NCBI GenBank assembly: GCA_040954595.2
Contig: CM082576.2
Span: forward strand, 8,556,001 to 8,620,000
Direction: 5' to 3'
Origin: Balanoglossus misakiensis
Lineage: Eukaryota > Hemichordata
DNA: 64,000 bases
In this document: piece after piece, positions 11,508 to 22,900 of the stretch
Layout: each line of letters begins with the position of its first letter
How positions within the stretch are numbered: position 1 is the first letter of the stretch
Program-made: the position numbers and the translations under genes
Notes under the pieces: model-generated
What the model saw: only the letters and a program-made list of their open reading frames with translations
Told to the model about the DNA's origin: nothing
Databases searched by the model: none

Positions 11508-13780
11508 CACCCCCTGTAGGAACTGTTCGGGAAGAATCAGCTGGCAGTGTCAGCTGCTTTGAATGTAAATTTTATTCTTTTTGAAGGGAACAGGAAAACT
11601 GCCACCGAAACAGCGAAAAGACGTTGATTATCCAACTTTGTGTTGAACAGTTTCTTTATCTGGAGACTGTTACCCAATGAAGCCACAGGATCATGTTTTG
11701 CAGAAAGGGTGTACTGTTGCATTTTTAAAATGCAACATGCTTATATAGAGCGCAGCGTAAATAATCTTTGAACTGTGTATATTTTCTTTCTGTCTCTGTA
11801 ATATATGGTATTGCATCGAGGTAATCTCACTGTGTGAATGGGTTTAATATGCCCGAGAATGAGAGATAGAAACATTGCTAATTAATATAAGAGCTTTTTG
11901 TACATGTACTTATAAAGCTGATTGAATTGCAAACTTTCAGTTTTTCAAACACCTGTCTGCGTCTAGAGTTGCTTGCTTACAATCCATCAAGCCACTGCAT
12001 TTCGCATTTAACCGATTTTCAAAAAGTGTATATTTTTCAGAACACTGAAGTATTCTATCACAGATTCATTCCATGCATTATTAAAATCATTTTTAACTTA
12101 ATGTTTACCACGTTACTACAAGTCAGAACTAGATTATTTCCACTGAATAATGTATTTATTTAAATCTTGATCAAGTAATTAAAGACATCGATTTCACTCT
12201 CAGGTTTAAAAAAAAATTAAACAAATGTATTAGGCATTGTCCACAAATATGTTATGTGGTACATGGAACTCTGTATGCATTTTAACATGATTGTATTTAA
12301 TTAACTTTATGATTTTAGCAAACAAGTAAAATTCAGCCAAAAAAACCCTAAGGTACTGCATATAGTTTACAGTTTGAAAGTTGACAATAATACTTTTTTT
12401 TCTACAATCCACAGTCACAGACTGGCAGTTTTGAACGTAAAATGTGGAATTTTGTTTTTAGATCTACAAATCATGACGCAGCTGTTTGAAAGCAGTGTAA
12501 ATTTCAGAGGATGTCAACATAAAAGAGTATTTTATTTCTGAATTACAAAGTGGTTTCCTTGTAAATTGTTGATTTTTGTGATGACAATAGCACCAGTGAG
12601 AACTGCTCTCAGAGAGCATGTATCTCAGGCATGAAACGGAACAGAATAGTTTGCCTCAAGTGCCTATGAATTCTTTTTTATTTAGTTTGGTGTGGAGGAA
12701 TTTCATCGGGCAGCTGTAGAGTCGCCTCGTAGTGTGAAATCATGATGCTGCAGTTGTATGTCTACAGGTTTACACTGTCGGTCACATAAGTCCACTGTCT
12801 TGTGTTGAGCTGGTTCCCATGCTGAGAGAGTGGTTTTATAACAGCTGATCTCACCATTAAATTGGAATTGTACTGCCACATTATAGAGAATATGGTTAAG
12901 TGAGTATGCGCCTCGGGCAGATCTTCAGAGAAATTCAAAATGGCCGCCAATCTCTGTGTTAACTCAATGGAGAAAATTGATTACAGTAGACAAGTTGTGA
13001 ATTTTATGAAAACAAGATGGTGAATACCCAGATTTATTCTTTGTTTTCAGAAAGACTTTTCACACAGATTAATAAAGAAAAGAACTGTAAGGTTTGGAGG
13101 ACTAGTAGCATTTTTTGAAAATCTGTCCCAATTGCAATCATACTATTGCTTCATCTCTCCGGTGGAAAAGGAGATTTTTTTGAACGAATCTTTGCGCTAA
13201 AGTCAGCATTTTTATGTGGCACATCTCTCTTGACCTGCAATGAGTTAAGGCAACTTTGACAATGAATCATAATGCATGTGCCTGTACGAATCAAACTTGA
13301 TTTCCACTTCCAACACCAATACTCTGATGGTGCAGGAGACATTAGCACATGAAAATTGACAGGGAGCAGTTTTGTTCATGAAAATGTCTGAGTACAGTAA
13401 CATGCATAAGACCATTGGCGTGACCTGGCCTGTCTTAGCCGATGGTGTGATCCCCACATAACATTTCATTCCATGGAGCAGATATATATTATCTATGAGA
13501 ATTTATATTGATTTTTTGTTTGATTTCCTGAAATGTCATTTTCATGAGGATGCTGAAAGTTGCTGCTGCCTCCGAGACATAATTTACCAGTGAAAGTTGA
13601 CATCCCGCTCTTTTTATCTATCATTTGAAGTACAAGATATGAGTAGATTCTAGAGGTTTTTGTTACTCCACCAAGTACTGTTGTTTTTTGTTGAAAACTT
13701 TCTGCTACTTTTGCTTTATTTCTGGAGGTATTTTTTCATCGATCTACTCCAAATAAACCTTGTGTACAGAGATTAAATGC
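11508..13780 (+). other. 3' UTR of the zinc-finger gene (inferred)
   Basis: AT-rich DNA without coding signal follows the stop codon. AATAAA occurs at 13070-13075 (ATTAATAAAG context) and at 13752-13757. The latter is followed by a GT-rich stretch (TCAGTGTGTTGTCATC), the usual arrangement of a cleavage site, so the transcript probably ends near 13.78 kb. The boundaries are inference. Confidence 0.45.
13752..13757 (+). terminator. Poly(A) signal AATAAA, zinc-finger gene
   Basis: AATAAA followed about 35 nt later by a GT-rich element. It is the last plus-strand signal before the convergent gene. Confidence 0.45.
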
Positions 13781-14005
13781 GGCTGTCAGTGTGTTGTCAT
13801 CGTCTGCCCTCACGGGTTGTTTGCTCGACTACCGTCTCCCATCAAAGAACCTGTGTGCCTGCCAGGTACCCTGATCTAGACTGAAAAATTGCAGTGTGCA
13901 GGAGCCCTCCGGCCCTAACCAGAAGGATGCAGAGCGCCTAAATCTTTCAGTCTATTTCTGATCGATTCCATGAAGAATTGAAAACACAAACACATTTTCT
14001 TTTGT

Positions 14006-16895
14006 AAAAAAAAGGAACCTGTGGATTTATTTAAGACCAATGCAGATTATTTACAAAGTGTGTATCGGTATGATTATAATCTGTGTCTTTCAAGTGTAGC
14101 GCCACAAAAAAACAGAAGCAATAACAAAGGGTCCACTACTACAGACATCAAAAGTTACCGTACAACACCAACATGTTTTTTTATATCTTTATAAAAGTCT
14201 GAATTACAACTACCAGCCGTGAGTCTTGTTTCCGAAATAAAAAGGAAAAATTAAATTAAAACTTGCACAAAAAGCTGCATTTTTAAAAACATAAACCTCT
14301 CACCTATAAGTAACAATGCAAATGATTTTTTTTACACAGTACACAATTATTATCAGTGTAGTTTTGTAATTCAATAAAAGTGATTTTTAAATTGTGAATT
14401 TGACCACAATCATCACACAACTCATGTCAACCTTTTTTTTTTCATTTTTTCAAAAACTGAACATGAAAAATTGGCACTTCACATGCCATCATTACTGACA
14501 CATATTATTACGCTTGCCAAATATACAAGACAGATAAAAAACATATCTACAGAAAAAAAAAACTTACAGGAAAGTTTAAACTTTCTTGCATCAACGTAGA
14601 TAGTTGCCCCCTGCGTCCCCCACTTGATCATTCCATGAAATAATCCTATTGTTTGCTCGGATGGAGCAATCTATGAGATATCATAACTGGGGGTGTGTAC
14701 CACACCACCTCACATGGAAACTAACATATAGGGCTGTGGTGGATTAGCCTCATAAAGCATGTTGGCACTACCCTTTGATAATTAAAAGTTACCATACGTT
14801 TAGCGAAGGTTACATATATGTTCAATCCTGACAAAATAAAAAAATCTGTTGCCTTACACGATGGGAGTCTTGAGTATGGTGACTTTCTAGATGCTTCTGC
14901 ACACAAACATTTCTTTCTCTCTTTTGATGCAAAAGTTCATCCTTACAACCAAACGCACCCTCGTAACAATGGCAGGAATATTCAGGGGAACAGAAAGCCA
15001 TGAAAAGTAACGCGTAATCCTAGTCAATGAACTCCACAAATTGCTCAATCTTGCACCAACAAGAAAGTTGGATAAAAACTCTTTATTTCAACATTTAATT
15101 GTACGTGGTTGATAATACTTTGCGTTTTAAAACTGTACTAAAAACGAAATGGTACGAAGCATAGATTCCACAGTCTGCATGTCTTTTTCCCAGCTCCAAA
15201 ATCAGCCCCAAAATCGCCTATCCAGGTGACACAGGTAAATTTAATTAAAAAAGAAAACTTGATCTTACAGGGATATATCTAGGTACAAGCCTTTTGAAAT
15301 GCCCCACCAGGGGTCCATGGGATAGTCATGACGACGTATAGACATGGCACCGGTAAGAATGCAGATTTCATCTGGCAGGTCCAGAAATCTTTCATATGAA
15401 CTAACATAACTTAAATTTATTTCTTCATCGATATACAGATTCTGTATACGACACCAAGGTGAAACAAGCTACCTGCCCATGTGACCTGAACATTTCATTG
15501 AAATATTACAAGACAATTTCATTGACCTGTGCTGTAGGTATATGCAGGAATAATGCACTGACGGTAGATACAGATATCTACTGTTAACGCAATCACAGCC
15601 CTGAACATGTTTGAGAACAATTCCCTTATTAACAAACTAAAGCAATTTTATTTCAGAATCTACTCTTTGCAACTAGACTCAAACATTCAACACGAACGAC
15701 CAAACAGCTCTGACAAAATTTTCACAGAAAATGTTAAACATTAACAAAAGTTTCCGGTGTGACCTTTAAAGTAATTCTCGCGATAACAATCACCGAAGAT
15801 TACAATCAAGTAATTTTTGACACGTTAGCTGCACCTCCAAATGACAGATGCGTGTCTCCATACATGCACTGACAACACGAAAAAAACAAAATATCACAAG
15901 TTAGAGCAGGCACCCAAAACTGGCCTCTGGGTTTCTAAATTAAACGAAAAAATGTAAATAAACTGCTTGCATTGTTTTCTGATTCACAAATCACAATAAC
16001 TTCTGGGGCAAGTAAACAAACAAAACCTCACAAGTTGAACGGGCTGAGTTCTACAGCAGCTCGCCACTATACAAGTACAATGCATGTGTGCATGTTGCAC
16101 GTACGTGTGTGTGTGCATGCACTACTTGAGCATCTATGTGAGATGACTCCAGTTCGTCATCGAAAAACATAAACGCAAGATGCACCTTTCGTGACAGATG
16201 ACGTGCTAAAATACATGTGCCTGACTCAAGCAGGATCTGCATGCATTCTAAAAAAAATACAACGTTCAGCTCAGAACACACGGTGGTTTTGTGCCAGCAA
16301 ATGACGCTTAGAGTAAAACCTCTTCCAAAATGTCTGTTGGTCTGAGGTCTCTATCATATCTGGTGGTTCACAAGGAAGGTCTATCATGCACAAAACAAGC
16401 CCACGCAGCATGGTGGTGGCAAGTACGACATCTGATGAGGACGGTGATGCAATGCGCAACAAGCAACCAAACATTCAACTCCTCACCATTTCCCTCAACC
16501 ATTCCAGCCCCAAACACAAACTGTGACAATGCAGCATTTCCAAAAAAAACCACTTAACCACTGCTATAACAACGCTTCAATAGTGCGCTGTAAACAAAAG
16601 AGTTTCCAGTCTGTGCCTGCATGCTCCCAACATGCGCGAAGTTCACAGAATTTCCTCCGGACAGACAAATCCTAAAATACTCTCGCGGTCAGTGGTCAAC
16701 CTACAAATTCCAATGTGCTCTCTTAATAACAATGTAAAAAGTGTATCAAATCAACAGCATTTTGTTTGTTCCAGACGGTGCTCTGTGCATGCTTGCTCCA
16801 GAATTGGCCACTGGTGCGTATATGGCATTGGCTCCGATTTGACTACATCACAAATTAATCAATATCTTCTGTAATTAGCTATGTCTTGTCCGCCA
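14006..16895 (-). other. 3' UTR of PPP4R4 (inferred)
   Basis: This region follows the PPP4R4 stop on the minus strand and shows no coding signal. Minus-strand AATAAA signals lie at 14026-14031 and 15082-15087; the first would give a 3' UTR of about 2.9 kb, the second about 1.8 kb. Confidence 0.4.
14026..14031 (-). terminator. Poly(A) signal AATAAA, PPP4R4 (distal candidate)
   Basis: TTTATT on the plus strand reads AATAAA on the minus strand. It lies about 270 bp from the opposing zinc-finger gene signal, so the two transcripts would nearly meet. Confidence 0.35.
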
Positions 16896-16917
16896 TTACG
16901 ACTTGGATATCTTTCTC
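16896..16917 (-). CDS. PPP4R4 coding exon 24 (terminal, 7 codons plus stop part)
   Basis: Acceptor TTGTTCGTTTCAG, phase 2 in. Joined to exon 23 it reads R-RKISKS-stop, similar in character to the basic vertebrate C-terminus. In another frame the exon stays open a little longer, but only this frame follows from the upstream phase. Confidence 0.7.
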
Positions 16918-19900
16918 CTGAAACGAACAAGAAACACTCACCAGTCAGTGCATATACATAATGGCAATGCATAAGTGCATATTGGTACAGAGGGCACACT
17001 TCATCCCCGGGTCTTTTGCATCTAAATCCACAAAGTACACTGCTCACAAGAGCTTGTGTTCACACCACCTTCCTGAATTCCTTTCCATGCTCAAAGGACA
17101 GCAGCGGTAACGTACCTTGGTTTGCTGTCGGTGCTTGCGGAGGACGAGGACGAAGTACTGGTGGCGCTACTCTTCCTACTTGAACCACTTTTCTTCACTG
17201 AATAACCTGATCAAGGACAGGGTGGGTAAAACAATATATAAATGTATGTTTGGATACTCAGTTCCTCTACAGAGATGGCATAGGCACAGAAAATCTTGGC
17301 CGTGCATCACGAGTTGACAACAGCACCTTGGGATATCAAGGGGCCAGAAAAGCCACGAGGCCCCAAATTTCTGACAGTGCGTCTCTCCCACTGATAATGA
17401 AACTGTACCTTATACACAAGAGGCTGTTTTACTTTCTTCTCTAGAAATTTGCCGGTACTAGACTCTCTACTTACCTGAGGAGGTACTTTCATTGTATAAT
17501 CGTTTGACCACATTCTGAGCTGTTGCCTGAGCTGCACTGCCATCAGATCCTTTTCTGGGTCTACAAGATAAACCATCGCAGAGGAAATGAAACGAGAGGG
17601 GTTTTCATCAACCTTTATGTATTAGTGGTGAGTGACTATTAAAAGTCAGGAGTGATTTGGTGTTAAATCACTAAAAGTGCTTGAAGTCCTTAGAGCACAA
17701 TTGTTATTTTTTTTCCAGTATGTGAATTCGGCAAGGATGTGGAGCAAATGTGCCACCCTCCCCTTGACAGTGTCCATGGTTATAAACTTGTGAACACCAG
17801 AACCACAGATCAGAGATACGCAGAGAGCAAGTTAGCTTTACCTGTGCGTGATTGTGAACTCATTTTTTTTTTTTTTTTTTTTTTTTGCAAAATGCGTCAA
17901 TAGTGGGAGAGAAAATGTGTGTGAATAAGCTGGGCACCTTGTTTCCTCTGAGGTCCCAAAATGTGTGCGGAAGAAAAATTCAATCTGGTGATAGCAGGGG
18001 GAGTGGAGCGATGAAGGGAGGTGAGGGGAAGAGGGTCATGGGGAGGGGGGGGGGTATTCTACACACTCATCTACATCTCCAAGTTTACCTTATCTCTACA
18101 CATTACAGATTACTGTTCATAAACACAGATGTGTCGTTATATTCAGGTAATAAGACCTGAAAATTTGCAACCTGAAGCTTAATTTGCTTTAATATTTGAG
18201 AGCAAACCACCTTACATATAAACTAGCTGTAGCGACTGCAGTATCTAACTTGTTAAACAGGAGTGGTGCACAGCTGCATGAGTTTGTGATGTGCATAAAT
18301 TTTGCCAGCAGTTCTGGTGAATATTCACCGCAATCTGGTTGATCTTCACTGTCATAAGAGTTGACCAAATGTGACTGTACATGACTTGTGGGGAAAGTGG
18401 TAGCGAAAGAATTCGAGTGACTGACCAAATATGCTGGTTGATCTCGTGCCTTTACTTGAGACAGCCGATTGCGATTTCTGAACCCCACACAGAAATTTAG
18501 ATTTCTCACAATGTGGAGGAAATAGTATGCAATGTAATGGGAGGAAAAATACAGTGCTACATATGAAACTGCAGTAAGCATCATGAAGTTTAACATACAG
18601 TTTTGAGAAAGAATTTCTCTAAAGTAATGCTGAGATGAGGTAGGTTGACATGGAAACAGACAGACATATAGGAAGCTATACTACGGAGAATTAGAGTTAC
18701 ATTTATAATATGATCTGATTGCTCTTTTTTAAATTAAAATACTGAAATGACATTTGAGGACCTTGTTGGGGTCGCCTTGAGACCAATGATGTTGCCATCA
18801 GATCCTCCTCGTGATCTGGGTCTGTAGAGGTGGCAATGAAATGATTACGCAAATTACATAGAAAAAGGAAAACAAAACAACATGCAATCAAGACAAAACA
18901 AGTTGAAAATGATCACGAAAATAATACAACATTGAACTGATCAGAGCAAAATAAGAAGTATGCAGATTGCAGAGTCTGATGTGAACAGAATGTCCAATGT
19001 GACATTAGAAAACAAACAGATGAGAATGTAAATCAAAAAGTATGAGATCTTTTCACAAAAGCACTCAATACTATTAAAGTCACAAACACTTTGAGGCAAG
19101 GGAGTGGAAAGGTTGATATTTGTCAGATATGCATAATTAGATGTGAGTACAACAAGAACCCAAGAGGAACACAAAACTGAGTGCACACACGGCTACTTAA
19201 AGGTGCAACTACTTCTAAGATCTCAAATCACAGGACAAGGCTGGTGATAACTGTTGATTTGTGTCTGCCACAGAGGGAGTATGTGCCGGACTAGCAGACC
19301 CATCATCAATTTTTTTAGGCCCCTTCGTCTGGGGAAAGTGATTCCGCAAACTGCCACTGCCTACTGACGATATCCAAAAACTACATTCCAGGCAAGTACG
19401 GAGAACTGCCACATTCCCGGAGCGTTTAAAGGATAGCACACACGAGTCACCCACTGGAAATCAAACACTATAACAGTCAACCCCAAAATGCACACAAACC
19501 CATTCACCATGAAACATTCCACATGCACACACCAACCAACCAACAAACAAACTTTCTGTGAAATGAAAAAGGGGTCAGGCAGGGTCTGGAATGAGTTGGG
19601 GTGGGTGTGAGGGCTTGGGGGGGGGGGGGGCGTGTGCACGTGGCAGGGGGTGTACGGCATATTTACCTGATTGACGAAGATGAAGGTGCATCACCGATTG
19701 GTGAATTTTTACCCGTTTTGGACGATTTTGCTGAACTCAATGACTTCACCATCTTGTTACCTGGGATGGAGAAAAACACAGCACTTAGTTGAAATACGAC
19801 AGTTCACTCATAACATGGCACCTTTAATATTTGTCTGGCTGATTTATGAAACAAATATGACATGCACACTCTTCACCCTGAACACTTCAAACGAAAAACC

Positions 19901-22900
19901 CAAATTTAAATGAATGATTGTCTCTGGTGTGCATAATATATCTTAAACTAAAAGTTAGTCAAGTTTGACCATACCAAATTGGCATTCGTTTATTTGGTTT
20001 GACTGAAAATATCCATTTCACACATGCAAACTTTGAGCGAGACTTTCACAGTCACACACAGCTCGTTCAACACAGTCAAAAAGAGACAAGACTTATAAAA
20101 TTATCAAACAAGAATTAATTTAGTAACAAATAAAGCAGTATGTGGGTCTGGCATTAAAGTGCACTGTGAAATGATGCCACCGTGTTGCAACTGGGATTAG
20201 CAAAAGACAAGCCACAGGCTAAAAAATAAAGATGCAGTCATGGTGAACAACCCATTGGCAAGTGATGCAGAAATTTTATGGTGCAGAGGTTTGCATGGTG
20301 CCGGGGTAATTATAGTCGTGGTTGTACTTGCCTTCGTTATGCAAGAATCAAGTTGTACTGTCTGTGTCTGCTCACAAACACGTCATGCACACAACCACAC
20401 ACAAGCACAGCAAATCTGTCAACATGCTTGCTACAGAACTAGTTTTGGTCAGAAAAACACTCTTCTTCTCAGTTATGTAGCAAATCAATAAGTAATGAAA
20501 CACTGCCACAACTTAGTCCAGCTACCAACCGGACATCACAATCACAATCACAGAAACGACATAGACTATAGATCCCATCATGATTCAAACAGTGTCCACG
20601 TAGCTGTACGTCAAAGAAGTCGTGGCGAGATAGTGCTGTGGCACTGCTCTGTGCTCACTGCTGAACGGTCCAGAACAGGTGAAACTCTCCGCGGCAAATG
20701 ACGACAACTGTAATCGCAGCATGTGTTTTCAACAAACTTCAACTGTACTTGCAACGGTGTGGACACTGTTTGTAAAATGATCGTCAATCTAAACAAAATC
20801 ATTCATTAGCAGCTGGATGTGCTCAGTTGTAAGTAAGCCAATGCTAGGTGAGGGAGGGTGGGGGAAGGGAGGGAGAGCTAGTACACTGAATTTGAACTTT
20901 AACCCAAGGTCATGGGGTCAATGTAATGGACAGACAGAGCAGAGAGCGAAACAGGCTTTTTTGGAGAAATGTAGCATTACGTGTGCAACCACCACCACTG
21001 TAAACAGTGACATCTATGTAGTGACAATGAGGTGGGTGTGTTTTGTGTGCACTGGTGGGGGGCATTGGGGGGGGGGGGGGGTGAGGGGCAGGGCTTCCTC
21101 CAGCTGGTAGCAAATGAGGACGACGACGGCTGAACTGTCCAGACACGCCTGTACGACAGACAGTACAACTTGTAAGAACGTGAACTGACCTTTGTTGCTT
21201 GATAAATGTGGTGGTGGTCCGGGCAAAAGAGATGAGTTGCTATTGGCTTGGCCTGCCTTCTTACCACTTACATTAGAACTCTTGGCTGTTTTAGAACCTT
21301 TGGCAATTAATACACACAAGTGAGATAAGAGCGTGAGTACCCATGGAATCCAAACTGAGCTGACGCCCCCTTTCGGAGTTTAGATTCGAGTCGGCTTACA
21401 TTCGACTGCATTTTTTAAAACAATTAATCTAGCAGATGCCCATTTTTTCCCAACTAAAGCATTTTCCGAAATCAAAAGGACTAACCGTAAATTGGCTTTC
21501 GTGCTTGATAGTGCTGTTGCCCGATATTTCACAAAGCTAGTGTTCGTTTCTTTATGTGCGGAGCAAAGTGCAACGTCCCCCAAAATTACCTTTGCCGTAG
21601 TCTTCCCACCCCGAAATGCAGCATGGTGTAGTAAGCCCAGGCCCGAAAAGTTTTGCATGAAGCAATGGGATGAGAGACTCCAGGATGCCCCGGAATGCGA
21701 TTGGGATTGGGCAAGATACGAAAAAAGCCTGAATATGATTTTGTTGGAATATGCTATATTATATTTGTGAGATTTGCCGCCGATTACTGAGATCTACAGA
21801 GTGCACCTTTGTCTGTATAGGAAGCTTGCTGCATTTAATGTAACCTTAACACCATTTATGGAGCTTGGGGTAGTATGAAAGAGTGTTGAGACGAGGGGGG
21901 GGTGGTGAATGTGTGTGGCCAGAGACGTACCCTTCTTGAGTACTTTGCTGTCCTCGGATGACTTCTTCCGCCCGCCGACCTTGGCGGAGGACGGATTTTT
22001 CGTCGACTTCTCCGCTTCCTCTTTCTCTTTTTCCTCCAACTCGATGAGTAGCCTTTCCTCCTCTTCCTTTCTCTGATCAGCGATGTCATCTTCATTGTAA
22101 CTTTTATTTGTACTCTGGAGGTGGAGTGAACAGGGAAAGTTTACACCAACACTTACTAGCCCTGCATCAGATACCAACTGCATGTACATATTCCATGTTC
22201 ACAAGAAGTATAAGCAAGATCTTGAACTGAGGTGTACTTTCACCCCATCCCCAAAACAAAACTGCCTCAGTTAAGCTGCACAGAGAACTCGGAAAGAACT
22301 TACCGACTCCATTGAAATTTGTATTTTATCCAGTTCTAGCACCGACTGCAGAAGAAGAAAAAAAGAAACAGAATAATGTAATATACCACGATGTGCACAC
22401 AGCCAAGAATGCTATGCCCCTGACTCACATACATCAAATTTTACTGAAAATTCGACCATTTCCGCAATTCTATGAAGAGAATGAAACGTGCTAGAATACT
22501 CACAAGTCTGATTCTCTCCGCCACATCTCGGTCCTTCTCGTGCGCCATGAGTCGCCTGACGCTCTGCTCCATCTGCTGCAGCAGCGTTCGGTCGCTGGGC
22601 AGCTTGATCTGCTTCTTCAGAGCCGGTAACAAGTGGCAGAACTTGAGCCTGACATTAGCTACCGGGTCCTGGGCCAGTTCCAGCACAAACTCGTAGAAGT
22701 ACTCCTTGAAGAACACCTTGGAGAACATCTCCATCAGGATCTTGCAGATGTCCATGAACAGGATCCGTTTCCACGAACTGTTACCATGGCAACATTCTGG
22801 GGGAGGAGGGTGGAGACAGGATGGAGGGGGCAAAAAGAATACACCAAAATTATGACATCACATAAGCATGTTCACTGGTTTAGGAGTTTTTGTTCCTTGA

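Noticed and set aside
18189-18596. 135-codon minus-strand ORF between PPP4R4 exons 21 and 22
   Set aside because: Exons 21 and 22 join in phase without it, no flanking splice sites fit, and the composition is intron-like.
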